Source: Lacibacter cauensis
GTDB lineage: Bacteria > Bacteroidota > Bacteroidia > Chitinophagales > Chitinophagaceae
Reading direction: 5' to 3'
Assembly (NCBI RefSeq): GCF_007830055.1
Contig: NZ_VLLE01000002.1
Coordinates: 1,213,547-1,277,546, forward strand
DNA: 64,000 nucleotides
The position numbers were made by a program, and so were the translations under genes. Shown here piece by piece: positions 53,783 to 63,777 of the stretch. Below the pieces are notes generated by a model that was not told where the DNA came from, did no database searches, and was given only the letters and a program-made list of their open reading frames with translations. Position 1 is the first letter of the stretch. Each line of letters begins with the position of its first letter.

Positions 53783-54931
53783 TTAAACCCCAACCGAGAG
53801 TGATTTAAGTTGTTCTGAAATATAATAATTGGTTATGCGTTCCTGCTCTAATCTCATGCTATTGGCTTGCAAAAATTCATATAGTTTCAATTCATTGGTA
53901 TCTAATTTTTCTAATTGCAGTTTTCTGTATGGAGAAGTAACTGAAAACTGACTGAACTGATTGTAGGTTTTCTCATCCATTAAAAAACTTTTTGCTTCGG
54001 GGTAATATTGCCGGATTATATTCAGCATTTCAAACCCAGCCGCATCAAGGTCAAACCAGCAAAATAATTCTGCTTTTGCAAGCCAGGGAATGTGTTTGCT
54101 TATCCTGCTTTTAAACCCTTCTCCAAATATTGCTACGGCATTTTTTACTTTGGGAAATGAAAGAAAACATGCCCTGTTTTCAACTATAAAAACTCTTTCA
54201 GGCTTCCAATTCAGCAATGCGGAATCTTCTAATGTCAATGCTAACTCATCATATCCAATTATTGGTTTCAAACTTTCATCCAATATTCTTATCTGGGCAT
54301 AGATATTAGGCTTCTTGATATAGTATCGGCTGGAAAAATCAATTTCAGTTTTGTTTATCCAATTAGCAGGTAACATTACATCCAGCATTTTTTTTAATGC
54401 TGTGGTATTATCCTCAACAAATTTAGAATGAACTTCAATTGGCAACTCTCTTAAATATAGATTATGAGGTGGTTTATTATTACAGAAATAAATACAGACT
54501 TTTATTAAATCGTCTATTTTATCCGCTTGGTTAAATAAGAAAATAACGTTTTCTTTCGCCCAGGCTGACAAGCTATTAAATGATGCGGTTATGTTATCAA
54601 AAGCATTATTAATTGCTTCATAGTCTTTTATTCGCTTAGTATAAAAAAGGTAATCATCGAAGCTTTCAAAAAAGATTTTTGATGGTATTTTTTGCTTTGT
54701 GCCGTCAACCACTTTTTCTTTCCACTCAATAGTGTAACCTTTTCCTTTTACTTGCTTTGATTGCTGATAAAGCGGAACGATTGCGGCCTTGAGTTCGCTG
54801 AAATTTGTACCTGACAACTTCTTGTTGGAAGGGATTACCAGAGGAAAAATATCCTGCTCTTTCAAAACTGAAGTAATAACCTTATAAAACAGTTTATCAG
54901 ATTTCTCAAAAAGTTCATTTGGTGTTATCAT
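53783..54931 (-). CDS. jetD: JetD: Toprim-like nuclease of Wadjet
   Basis: 382 aa. DUF3322-like N-terminal domain and C-terminal DUF2220 Toprim-type core with FIVENRACF (Glu, near 250) and CWFDLDAAGFEML (DxD, near 292). JetD cuts the plasmid DNA loop extruded by JetABC. Overlaps the JetC stop by four bases. Confidence 0.9.
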   Translation of the reverse strand: MITPNELFEKSDKLFYKVITSVLKEQDIFPLVIPSNKKLSGTNFSELKAAIVPLYQQSKQVKGKGYTIEWKEKVVDGTKQKIPSKIFFESFDDYLFYTKRIKDYEAINNAFDNITASFNSLSAWAKENVIFLFNQADKIDDLIKVCIYFCNNKPPHNLYLRELPIEVHSKFVEDNTTALKKMLDVMLPANWINKTEIDFSSRYYIKKPNIYAQIRILDESLKPIIGYDELALTLEDSALLNWKPERVFIVENRACFLSFPKVKNAVAIFGEGFKSRISKHIPWLAKAELFCWFDLDAAGFEMLNIIRQYYPEAKSFLMDEKTYNQFSQFSVTSPYRKLQLEKLDTNELKLYEFLQANSMRLEQERITNYYISEQLKSLSVGV

Positions 54932-57900
54932 TCTCTTGTTTCGGCTAACTGTTTAAAACTTTCTTTCTTCTCGTAGTACTGTTCCATTGTAAGGTTATAC
55001 AGAACAGAACTTTTCTTGTTTTTTATTTCCACAAAATGAACCGCATTAATATAGGGCTCAGCAATATTAATTTTGTCGAGCGGGGTAACCACTAATATCT
55101 GAAGATTTAGCTGTGCGCAAAACTCCATCAGAAACCGGCTCTTTTCAGGATCTAACTTACTGAATGCCTCATCAACTGTGATAAAGCGGAGACTTTTATG
55201 CTGTTTTCCTTGCTGAAATATTCCAAACTGGTGGGCAATTGCAGCACCTAAAATAGCGTATGTAAACTGTGCTTTTTGCCCACCGGAATAGCTGGCAGTA
55301 TTGTCATGGTATTGACCTGCTTTGTTTTCCATTGCAGAATATTCCCTGGCACTGAATACAAGCCAGTTTCTTACATCCGTTACTTTTCTTCGCCAGGTTT
55401 CTTCTTTCTGTAATTCAGTAATTAACTCCTTGATATTATTAAAAACCTCCTGCCGGTAACTCTCATCTTTTTGAATTGCAAAATCCAGTGTATTGGGTAT
55501 AGCAGCGTTTAACTGACCTCTGAAAATATTTATTTCATTTTCACCCCTTAGCTGACGACATTCCAATTGAAGATAAGTATCAGGATTGCGGTTGAAGGTT
55601 ATCTTCTTTAACGGCACATTCAATTCCTCAATCATATCCTCAATTTTACTCAATTCATTGTTGAGCCAAGCCCTATAGCTGGTGAGGGCATCCAGCATAC
55701 TTTTATCCATATAGTCCCTGAACCTTCGCTTATGTTCAACGAGCCGCTGTGTTTGTATAGTTTTATACAAATCTTCCAGGTCACCAAGTCCTGTGAGGTC
55801 GGGTTTAATATTCATTACATCACCACTCCAGTTAGCAAATTCATTGGTAATTTTTTCTCCCGGATTTATAAAGGCCGCAATTAACGTAGTGGTATCAAGT
55901 TCAAGTTTATTAACGGCATTACCTGCTGTCTTTTGCCTTGCCTTTAATTTAATTGCAGATTGCATCATCATACTATCAAACTGCGTTAATGTTTGAATAC
56001 CGGATGAAGCAATTTCTTCTTCATTTAGAAATTCAATAATTGCCTGTTCGCCTGCTTCCAATAATTCTTCAAATTTCAGGTTGAGCTTACGCAGGTTCTT
56101 GCTGTTATATTCGTCATCAAGTTTACTAATCCTTGTTATTAAAGCATCCCTTTTCTCGTTCTCGGTCTGTAATTGTTTTCCTACTTCTTTGATTTGTTTT
56201 TCAATTAACTCATAAGCATCTGTTGATTTTTTTAAATCCTGGACCTGCTTATTCAATGTGTTAATCTTTTCTGCATGTTGCGCCCAGTTTATGTCATCAT
56301 AATTTTTTATCTGTATCAGATTAGAAATGGTTTGCACCTTTAGCTGCAAAGCTGCAATAAGCGGTGTCAGTTCTTTGATCTCTCCGGAAAGTGCAGCATG
56401 TATTTTTTCTTCATTATGCTTCTGCTGCTGCAAGTATTGAATGGTTGCTTTGTTATCCCATCCAAGCCTATATTTTGACTTATTCCATCTTCCCGGCCGG
56501 TCGTCCTTTTCATGCCTGTTTACATTTCGCATCAAGCCATTTGATGTAACGGCCTTGGGTGAACCATAAAATACTTCCAAATCATCGGTACAATAATAAT
56601 TAAACCTGTCAAGCAGAGTGGTTTCAAGCCACTTCGAATATTCTGATTCTTTTAGTTCAAGTTTATTTACCAAAGCATCGCTCTCAGTTGGCCAACGTAC
56701 AATACTGTTGGATGGTCTTCGGTCAATTTTATGATATACCAGTTTTGTCCGCATGTCATTGTTATAAATAAACTGGTTAGCTGCCTTGCTGAATTTTTCC
56801 GGAACCAATAGGTGCATCGAAAAGTTATGCAGCAATTTTTCTATTGAATCTTCCCAAAGATTTTCAGTTGCTTTTACTTTGATTAATTCACCTACAAACG
56901 GAATTTCATCTTCCGTTGTTTCCAGTATATCAACCAATCTTTTTCTCGCATTAATCAGGTCATCAGGGATACGATTTTTCCGTGCTAAAAGCGAAGTAAT
57001 TTGCTGTTGCAGATCCTCGATTTTGTTACCTACGCTTTCCTGTTCAATTTTTAGTCTCAATTTCTTTTCAGCAAACTTTTCTGATTCCGCAGGAACAGTG
57101 GTATTTAATTCAAGTATTTTATTGTAATTATTTCTGAATACAGCTACATCAATTTCAGTATCCAATTTTAGCTGCTCGCAAAATTTTACATACCGGGTGT
57201 TTTCAGCACTTTTACGATTTCTCTTTTCCGTTTCTCCTTCGATATCTTTATTCAACAGGGAAATCTGGCTATCAATATTCAATGCAGCCCGTTGCATAAC
57301 AAGCTGTTCCTTTTCTTTGTCAAGTCTATCTATGGAGGTAGAAATTAGCTCTTTATCCTTGTTGGCAATTTCAATATCCAGTTCAAGTCTCTCAACATCT
57401 TTCTCAAGCAGTCCATACTCAATTTTACCAAGATAAAAAGGCATCTGTTCTTCTATAAAATCCAGCTGTTCTTTTTTTTGTCGCAATTCATCCAATCTGT
57501 GTTTGTTTTGTATTACAGGCTCCAGCAATTCAAGTTGTTTTTCATCTTTTTGAATGGCCTTGTGGCTGATCAATAAATCGCTGTAATGATTATAGAGGCT
57601 TTTGAATTGTTCCTCAGCATCTGATTCCTCTAGCATTTCCTGCCGGATAAAATTGGTTAAATCGCCTAATACTTTAATTCCAACCGTCTGGCTGAAAAGT
57701 GAGAGGGCTTTGTCTCTCAAACCAAACAGTTCGCTGAACCTGGCCGCATATTCTTTAAAGCTGTTATAAACTTCAGTTTTGGCATATTGCTTTACCAATT
57801 TCTTTTTCCAGTCCCCTTTAAAATCAAAATGGTCTTTGCCAAAGTGATCATTAATATTCAGCGGATAAGGAGAAACTATAAATATTTTCTGAAGCCCGCC

Positions 57901-58326
57901 ATTACTGAACCATCTAACCTGTACCAATGTAATTGTATGCTGTGTACCGGAGTTCTGAAAACAGGCCAGTAAAACTGAGTAAGGATTATCTGCTTTGGTG
58001 CGCAACTGCTCTGTCTTTGATTTTTCTTCAGCTTCCGAAAATGTTTTACCGTGATAACCCCAGAAATAGGAATTTTCATCCCGTTCCTTTTTCGATTCAG
58101 CACCCGAAGATTGATTGTAAAATCTTTTATTGGTAGGAACAAGTATGGTGAGTAACGCATCAATCAGCGTTGTTTTACCACTGCCGTTTGCGCCGGTTAG
58201 CAGGGAAGTGCGACCATCCGGCTGCAGTTTATATACTTTCCCGTTAAACGTACCCCAGTTAAACACCTCAAGGTATCTTAGCCGGTATCCACTATCTGAA
58301 TTATTATTGCTGAATAGGGTTGACAT
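54928..58326 (-). CDS. jetC: JetC: SMC-like ATPase of Wadjet
   Basis: 1132 aa. Walker A GANGSGKTT (45-53), two long coiled coils with a hinge-like centre (near 480-640), signature YSGGQKAQFTYA and Walker B LRFITVDEAFSKLDPEK near the C-terminus. JetC is the loop-extruding motor, MukB-like. Overlaps the JetB stop by 23 bases. Confidence 0.92.
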   Translation of the reverse strand: MSTLFSNNNSDSGYRLRYLEVFNWGTFNGKVYKLQPDGRTSLLTGANGSGKTTLIDALLTILVPTNKRFYNQSSGAESKKERDENSYFWGYHGKTFSEAEEKSKTEQLRTKADNPYSVLLACFQNSGTQHTITLVQVRWFSNGGLQKIFIVSPYPLNINDHFGKDHFDFKGDWKKKLVKQYAKTEVYNSFKEYAARFSELFGLRDKALSLFSQTVGIKVLGDLTNFIRQEMLEESDAEEQFKSLYNHYSDLLISHKAIQKDEKQLELLEPVIQNKHRLDELRQKKEQLDFIEEQMPFYLGKIEYGLLEKDVERLELDIEIANKDKELISTSIDRLDKEKEQLVMQRAALNIDSQISLLNKDIEGETEKRNRKSAENTRYVKFCEQLKLDTEIDVAVFRNNYNKILELNTTVPAESEKFAEKKLRLKIEQESVGNKIEDLQQQITSLLARKNRIPDDLINARKRLVDILETTEDEIPFVGELIKVKATENLWEDSIEKLLHNFSMHLLVPEKFSKAANQFIYNNDMRTKLVYHKIDRRPSNSIVRWPTESDALVNKLELKESEYSKWLETTLLDRFNYYCTDDLEVFYGSPKAVTSNGLMRNVNRHEKDDRPGRWNKSKYRLGWDNKATIQYLQQQKHNEEKIHAALSGEIKELTPLIAALQLKVQTISNLIQIKNYDDINWAQHAEKINTLNKQVQDLKKSTDAYELIEKQIKEVGKQLQTENEKRDALITRISKLDDEYNSKNLRKLNLKFEELLEAGEQAIIEFLNEEEIASSGIQTLTQFDSMMMQSAIKLKARQKTAGNAVNKLELDTTTLIAAFINPGEKITNEFANWSGDVMNIKPDLTGLGDLEDLYKTIQTQRLVEHKRRFRDYMDKSMLDALTSYRAWLNNELSKIEDMIEELNVPLKKITFNRNPDTYLQLECRQLRGENEINIFRGQLNAAIPNTLDFAIQKDESYRQEVFNNIKELITELQKEETWRRKVTDVRNWLVFSAREYSAMENKAGQYHDNTASYSGGQKAQFTYAILGAAIAHQFGIFQQGKQHKSLRFITVDEAFSKLDPEKSRFLMEFCAQLNLQILVVTPLDKINIAEPYINAVHFVEIKNKKSSVLYNLTMEQYYEKKESFKQLAETRE

Positions 58327-58900
58327 AGTTGCTTAACTTATTCTTTATTTCTTCAAGTTTATCATTGCTGATAAATGCCTTGATAATTCTTTTTATTTCG
58401 TACTGGTTGTTATCCTTATTGACAGTATCCTCACGATTTAGCTTTAGTATGCCAATATTTATTAAACTGGTTATTGGTTTTGATAAATCTTTCCAAAGTT
58501 TACTTTTATTGGTTTGTTCTTTATAAAACAATTCAATCCGTTCTTTTATTTCCTTTTGGGTGAGATAGAATTTTGTTCCTTCGCTTTTTACATCAAACTC
58601 TTCAAGTCCTTCCCTGAGCATTACAGCCAGCAATGTAGCTTCATAATTCAGGGATTGTTTTTTCATAAGGCGTGGTAGTGGATTATCATCATTTTCATCA
58701 GTTTCGGGCTGCATCACCCTTGCAAAGCCATCCTGTTCAGTAATGATTAGTTCCATACCTATTTTACCAAAATATTCCTGTATGGCAGATTGCCAGCCCA
58801 GCAGTTCCCGCCAGATGTTTTTATCATCTGCATACACGGGCCCCTGCAATAGTTTAATAATGACTGCGGCAAATGGAGCCCTTGCGATTTTTATTTCCAT
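58304..58900 (-). CDS. jetB: JetB: kleisin-partner (DUF4194) of Wadjet
   Basis: 198 aa. LLGWQSAIQEYFGKIGMELI, ATLLAVMLREGLEEFDVKSE and IKRIIKAFISNDKLEEI match DUF4194, the KITE-like (MukE) subunit. One base after JetA. Confidence 0.88.
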   Translation of the reverse strand: MEIKIARAPFAAVIIKLLQGPVYADDKNIWRELLGWQSAIQEYFGKIGMELIITEQDGFARVMQPETDENDDNPLPRLMKKQSLNYEATLLAVMLREGLEEFDVKSEGTKFYLTQKEIKERIELFYKEQTNKSKLWKDLSKPITSLINIGILKLNREDTVNKDNNQYEIKRIIKAFISNDKLEEIKNKLSNYVNPIQQ

Positions 58901-58901
58901 A

Positions 58902-60365
58902 TTACTTTGTTGTTGGCTTTGTATAGATTACCATTGGCACATTTACTTTTCTTTCGCCAATTAAAATTGGTTCTTTTGCTTCTTCTATTATAATATGATG
59001 TGTACTTGAAGTGGCTATCGAAAAATAGCCAACAATTTCGCTTAGACCATTTTCAATTCCATACTCATCGATTATTTCTTTTAAAGTAACCTGGGTTTTT
59101 TCTTCGAGCATTGCATCAATTCTTTGCAATAATTTCTTTCTGTCAATTGTAAACTGATCGAACAGTATTTTAAAATCAGCATCTTCTTCATCTGCGCTAC
59201 CATCTGGAAATAATATACCGGTAATATCGTCTTTCTCTTCACCAGGTTCCCATCTGTCAAAAAGATTAATGTATGGTTCATCTTCAATAACTATAAAATC
59301 ATCCTCCTTAATTTTTGTTTCGATAAGGGAATACGCCATCTGTCGTATATCACCAATCAATTCCATAGCCCTTCTTCTTTCCAAAAGATTTTTTTCAGAA
59401 AGTACCCGGCTTATTTTTTCACTTAACTTTCGGTTAGAATCAATCACTTTTCGGCCAGACACATGCAGGAAACGTTTCAGGTGTTTTAAAAATCTATCAT
59501 TATTATAATCAATATTGTGTTCATTTAAAAGTTGGTAAAGCCTTTCTGTAAGTTGTGTAAATTCCTGTTGCCTTCTTTCATCCATCAAAAACTCCCAAAA
59601 TGCTTTGAAGCTTTTTCCTTGCGGTTTCTGGTCAATATCATCGAGAGCATCAAGGGCAAATACTAACAGTGTTCCTTTAGCTACATCCTTTTCCGTGTAT
59701 TTCCGTTGAATATCTTTTCGTATTTGCTCAAAGTTTTGTTCTACTTCGCTAAAGTCGGCAAGCAGTTCCCTTGCCATTTTATTTAAATCGTAAAACTGTT
59801 CCTTTATTTCCGTTTCGTCAAATACCGATGGCTTCTTTCCCGATTTCAGCAGGTTTATTTCATCTTCAATGGCCCATTTTTTCTTTTGGAGTTCTTCTAT
59901 TCGTGCTTCTGCATCTTCATTGGTTTGTTCAATCATTTTCTGAAGCTTAAAAAAAATATCCTTGAACCGGCTGTTGGTTCCAACATGCTCTCTGCGTTCG
60001 AGATCAGAAAGCCATTTCAAAGCTTTGATGGTATCAGGCGTTAACTCATGCAGATCTTCTCCTTCATCATTAGGGTATTTTCTTAAAAAACCGCTATTGC
60101 TCCATTTATCGATATACTGAGCTGCTCTTACCGAAAAATCATCAAACAGTGTCCCTGCTTCCAATTCTTCATCTCTTTCTTCATAGGACAGTTCTTCCAT
60201 GTAGCCTTCCAGTTTACTTCGCAATTCGCTATTTGTAATAGTAGTTATGTTAGCATCAGAAAATACTTTTTGAAAAAAAGAAATGATAAACGCAGCATTT
60301 TTTGCCCGTAAAAGCAGTAAAGGTTTGGCTGTTTTAAACTGTAAAAGGATTTCCTCAAAGGTCAT
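58902..60365 (-). CDS. jetA: JetA: kleisin subunit (DUF3375) of Wadjet
   Basis: 487 aa. FKTAKPLLLLRAKNAAFIIS followed by long helical segments (RFKDIFFKLQKMIEQ) and a C-terminal winged-helix-like part (LKEIIDEYGIENGLSEIVGY) match DUF3375, the JetA/MukF-like kleisin of type I Wadjet. First Jet gene, 54 bases after RadC. Confidence 0.9.
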   Translation of the reverse strand: MTFEEILLQFKTAKPLLLLRAKNAAFIISFFQKVFSDANITTITNSELRSKLEGYMEELSYEERDEELEAGTLFDDFSVRAAQYIDKWSNSGFLRKYPNDEGEDLHELTPDTIKALKWLSDLERREHVGTNSRFKDIFFKLQKMIEQTNEDAEARIEELQKKKWAIEDEINLLKSGKKPSVFDETEIKEQFYDLNKMARELLADFSEVEQNFEQIRKDIQRKYTEKDVAKGTLLVFALDALDDIDQKPQGKSFKAFWEFLMDERRQQEFTQLTERLYQLLNEHNIDYNNDRFLKHLKRFLHVSGRKVIDSNRKLSEKISRVLSEKNLLERRRAMELIGDIRQMAYSLIETKIKEDDFIVIEDEPYINLFDRWEPGEEKDDITGILFPDGSADEEDADFKILFDQFTIDRKKLLQRIDAMLEEKTQVTLKEIIDEYGIENGLSEIVGYFSIATSSTHHIIIEEAKEPILIGERKVNVPMVIYTKPTTK

Positions 60366-60419
60366 TCCTCAAAATAGCAAATTTTGATTAAAAGAATGAA
60401 ATAGAAAGGTTTAAAGGGA

Positions 60420-60893
60420 CTATATAAGCCCCTCATCAGCAAAGGAATAGTAACCTTCACTGGATATGATTATGTGGTCCAGCACCTTAATATCATGGTA
60501 GCTGGCCGCTTCTTTTATTTTAAGCGTTAATTCCTCATCAGCACGACTGGGCTTTAAGTTGCCGCTGGGATGGTTATGCGATAATACAATTGATACAGAC
60601 AGAGACTTAATAGCGGCGGCTAAAATCAATCGTGGATCAGCCACTGTGCCCGTAATACCCCCGGATGAAGCATCGTAAACGCCGGTAACCCTGTTAGCCC
60701 TGTTCAGAAATATTACTTTAAACTCTTCCAGCATGTCAATTTTGTTTTCATCCCAAACCTGCAGGAGTATGTTATAAATATCCTTTGAAGAATTTACTTT
60801 GGGTCGTTCGGAAGCTTTCACTTTTGTTTTATAAACCAATTCTACTTCTGCTACTCTTGTCCATTGCGGAAATCGCATTGCTAACTGTTCCAT
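60420..60893 (-). CDS. RadC/JAB-type protein
   Basis: 157 aa. The JAMM motif SHNHPSGNLKPSRAD has His106, His108 and Asp119, with the conserved FKVIFLNRANRV stretch. N-terminal HhH region is short. RadC-like proteins are standard on mobile DNA and may be anti-restriction or damage-related; the biochemical role is still debated. It is 54 bases upstream of JetA and may lead the operon. Confidence 0.9.
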   Translation of the reverse strand: MEQLAMRFPQWTRVAEVELVYKTKVKASERPKVNSSKDIYNILLQVWDENKIDMLEEFKVIFLNRANRVTGVYDASSGGITGTVADPRLILAAAIKSLSVSIVLSHNHPSGNLKPSRADEELTLKIKEAASYHDIKVLDHIIISSEGYYSFADEGLI

Positions 60894-61088
60894 AACATTT
60901 CATTTAATGATTTAAGAAATTAATTATGGAACCGCATCCGCCTTTTGGCGACCAAGGCAATGAAGCAACGGAATAAATAGTATCTGATATAATGCAGGAA
61001 TAGTTTTCTTTATGCCGGAATTTCATTGCCGCCACGGAGACAAACGGCGAACTTTGTGAGGAATTAATGAAGGGAAAATCAGAATTTA

Positions 61089-61967
61089 TTAATCAGAATT
61101 ATTTGCTATTAAAGCAATCCCAATTAAGAGTAAGCCAAAGGTTAATGCTCCGGAATTTGATGGCTCTCTTCGTGGCATCGTTCGGGGTTTATTGTAATTG
61201 GAGGGATTTGAATAAACTGTCTTTGCTTCGCTTTTAACATACACAGCAAACGGAACCTGGAGATTGCCGATTGAATAAACAATTTCGGGTTCTTGTTCAT
61301 CGCCTGCCTGTTTAATCATTTTCCTGGCTTTCCAAATTGACTGCTCTATACTAATGGGTGCATATAAATCATTACACTGGATCTTCCTTGTACTTAATAT
61401 GAGGTTTGTGGTGAATACACCACCTTTCCCTTTTTTATCCTCCCATGAGGCAAACCCGCTTTTTGTAGCATGGATTATTTTCTTTCCAACCGGCGATTGT
61501 AAAATATAATTATCAAAAGCCTCTCTTTCCGGATAATAACCATCAAATGGCAACCATTCTTCCTCCTCCGGAATACCACTGATTGCAGGATATTCTTTTT
61601 CACGGCAGGCGTCAATTACTATTAATTGCCGGGGGCTATTATTCAGCAGAAAAAAGTCAGAAACATCTGCATCACATAAGCATATTTTTCTTTCTCCGAT
61701 AGTATTCTCATAACCATGACCGGCATAATAAACAAAAAGATAATCTGCGATTATGTTCTCAATAATTGCAGCTAATTCTGCAATGCCCGGATTCCATAGC
61801 ACTTGTATCTCGTTATCCTTCCATTTACCTCCTCTTGAAGAAAGCAAGTGATTGGTGATATTCGTAACATCTGTTGAGGCACTATACAAATAATCCACAC
61901 CCTCAGTACCAGGGCTACCAATTATCAGGGCTTTCCTGACAGGTTCTATTTGATTAGTATAGCGCAT
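61089..61967 (-). CDS. Caspase-like protease with C-terminal membrane helix
   Basis: 292 aa. KALIIGSPGTEGVDYLYSAS is the p20 start; the dyad is His84 in FVYYAGHGYEN and Cys121 in LIVIDACREKE. The p20 core ends near 225, then a linker (TMPRREPSNS) precedes a single C-terminal helix (SGALTFGLLLIGIALIA), so it should sit in the inner membrane with the protease facing the cytoplasm. Caspase-like enzymes are common effectors. No partner gene is next to it apart from RadC. Confidence 0.8.
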   Translation of the reverse strand: MRYTNQIEPVRKALIIGSPGTEGVDYLYSASTDVTNITNHLLSSRGGKWKDNEIQVLWNPGIAELAAIIENIIADYLFVYYAGHGYENTIGERKICLCDADVSDFFLLNNSPRQLIVIDACREKEYPAISGIPEEEEWLPFDGYYPEREAFDNYILQSPVGKKIIHATKSGFASWEDKKGKGGVFTTNLILSTRKIQCNDLYAPISIEQSIWKARKMIKQAGDEQEPEIVYSIGNLQVPFAVYVKSEAKTVYSNPSNYNKPRTMPRREPSNSGALTFGLLLIGIALIANNSD

Positions 61968-62007
61968 TATCCAAATTTACCGATACAATTAATCTTCACC
62001 AACCCCC

Positions 62008-62061
62008 AAGCTGCCCCGCCATTTTCGAAACTCTGCTGCAATGTTGCGGGGCAGCTTTTTT
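62008..62061 (+). terminator. Perfect 12-bp terminator hairpin
   Basis: AAGCTGCCCCGC (62008-62019) and GCGGGGCAGCTT (62046-62057), then six T. Good terminator on the plus strand, though no plus-strand gene precedes it. Confidence 0.5.
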
Positions 62062-62066
62062 ATAAG

Positions 62067-62096
62067 ATCAAGGGGCATTTTGCAATGCCCCTTGAT
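62067..62096 (-). terminator. Perfect 13-bp hairpin after DUF932
   Basis: ATCAAGGGGCATT and AATGCCCCTTGAT with loop TTGC, starting five bases after the DUF932 stop. It probably ends that transcript. Confidence 0.6.
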
Positions 62097-62101
62097 AATC
62101 G

Positions 62102-63136
62102 TCAATTATAAATACCCACCATTTCACTCTTTACAAAATCCTCACAAAGCTGAAAGGCTTTTTGTGTTCTTAACTGTGCCGTGCCACCGTATAACAATGA
62201 TTTCATTTTGGCTTCATCATCTTTGTAATTCCTCACATTTTGAAAATAGCCGGTAATGGCATTGTATGCGCCAAACACTGTTCCCTTTGTTGTTTCATAT
62301 TGCTGGGATGGGCTGCTCATGTTGTACTCATACACATCATCGCACATATTTTTAAAACAGGTGCTTAATTCATCCAATTCACCTTTTTCAATATTCTGCA
62401 ATACTTCTTTATTGGGAACCATTGCGAGTTGTATCAATTTCTGTACTTCTTTATCTGTAATACGAACCTTTGCCCATTGATTAAAAATCCCTTCTAACTG
62501 TACAGAAATCAGGTTAGTTATACCCATTACTTTGTGAGCTTCTTCTAATCGTTCTTTAGCATTGGCAGTATGACGGATCTTAATGGAATTACTACAGTTT
62601 TTCAAAGCAGCATTGAGAGTATTGTTACAAACAATTCTTGTAGGTGTAAAGGCCGCCATGATACTACCAAACCCGTCATGCGAAGTGGTAAGGAATAAAT
62701 ACTTTTCAATCATATCGTCATTACCCACTTTAATATAACCGGGCAGTTTAGCTGTAATAAAAATCTTTTCGCCTTTGCCCAATGCTCCGGCAGTTTCGTA
62801 TTGAATGCCGTCACCTTCTACAATAGCATCAAAGAAACTGAAAGCATCTGCATTTTGCACCACTTCATAATCCTTACCCAATCGGTCGCCCAATACTGCA
62901 CCCGTATCAGGACGGTAAGTGTAGAATGAACTTTTAGAGATCACTTCTGTACCATCATCTAAACGGTGTGTATTGGGTCGTTTCAATACTTCAAAATCAA
63001 GCCCTGCAAATTGCAATGCTTCTTTACTGTTGGGATAGTCTTCCACAATTTGCCCCAAACCATGCCATGCTTTTTCTTTTACTGAAAAGAAACTGTGTTT
63101 ACCTGTCTGTTCATTGAAATTAATATTGTGTGCCAT
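62102..63136 (-). CDS. DUF932 phage/plasmid-like protein
   Basis: 344 aa. NEQTGKHSFFSVKEKAWHGLG, VVQNADAFSFFDAIVEGDG, KIFITAKLPGYIKVGND and PTRIVCNNTLNAAL match DUF932 (TIGR03299). It is widespread on plasmids and integrative elements; function unknown. With SSB upstream, this is an element-maintenance block. Confidence 0.9.
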   Translation of the reverse strand: MAHNINFNEQTGKHSFFSVKEKAWHGLGQIVEDYPNSKEALQFAGLDFEVLKRPNTHRLDDGTEVISKSSFYTYRPDTGAVLGDRLGKDYEVVQNADAFSFFDAIVEGDGIQYETAGALGKGEKIFITAKLPGYIKVGNDDMIEKYLFLTTSHDGFGSIMAAFTPTRIVCNNTLNAALKNCSNSIKIRHTANAKERLEEAHKVMGITNLISVQLEGIFNQWAKVRITDKEVQKLIQLAMVPNKEVLQNIEKGELDELSTCFKNMCDDVYEYNMSSPSQQYETTKGTVFGAYNAITGYFQNVRNYKDDEAKMKSLLYGGTAQLRTQKAFQLCEDFVKSEMVGIYN

Positions 63137-63202
63137 AGTTGTAAATTTTGATTGTTTAAAAAAAATGAAAGCATCCCGCCATTTAACGGGATGCCATGAA
63201 AG

Positions 63203-63601
63203 TTAAAATGGTAAGTCCTCTGCAACTTCTGAAACTGCTGCCGGTGCGGTGTTCATTGGCACTACCGGTGCAGATGCTGTATTGCCCCCTGTGGAACGGC
63301 CATGCAGTTTGATTGTGTTTACATGAAATGTAAGACTGGCCTTTACTTCCCCTTCTTTGTTTGTCCAGGCATTTGCACCAATGCGGCCATAACACTCCAC
63401 CAACGTGCCTTTGGTTAAATACGCCGATACACCCGGATTAATCCAGTACGAACAGTTTACATACGTCGTAAACTTTTGTACCTCCGTGCTTCCTTTTGTT
63501 TTGTAAGTGTCATTGATCGCAATGGAAAAGTTCACTACTTTTTTCCCTGCTTTTGTTTCGCTAACGGTTGCGTCTGCTGTAATTCTTCCGATGATTTCCA
63601 T
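63203..63601 (-). CDS. ssb: Single-stranded DNA-binding protein
   Basis: 132 aa. OB fold with GRITADATVSETKAGKKVVNFS, TYVNCSYWINPGVSAYLTKG, LVECYGRIGANAWTNKEGEV and a tail ending in DLPF, the acidic SSB tip. An element-encoded SSB protects transferred single-stranded DNA. 66 bases upstream of DUF932. Confidence 0.92.
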   Translation of the reverse strand: MEIIGRITADATVSETKAGKKVVNFSIAINDTYKTKGSTEVQKFTTYVNCSYWINPGVSAYLTKGTLVECYGRIGANAWTNKEGEVKASLTFHVNTIKLHGRSTGGNTASAPVVPMNTAPAAVSEVAEDLPF

Positions 63602-63777
63602 AACTGAAATTTTAAATGTTTAAAAAATGATTGTTTAACTGTGTTCTGATGATGAAAAAAAAATTGTTTTGTAAAAGAAAAAATGGAAAAAAAGAAAGCC
63701 TTACAGTAAGGCGGCTGCAGGAAAAACAAAAAGGAAACGGAATAAATTAAATCTGAAGTAGTGTGGGATAGACTTGT

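Noticed and set aside
60894..61088. A gene or origin between RadC and the caspase-like gene
   Set aside because: Only a GGCAATGAA/TTCATTGCC inverted repeat was seen; not enough to call.
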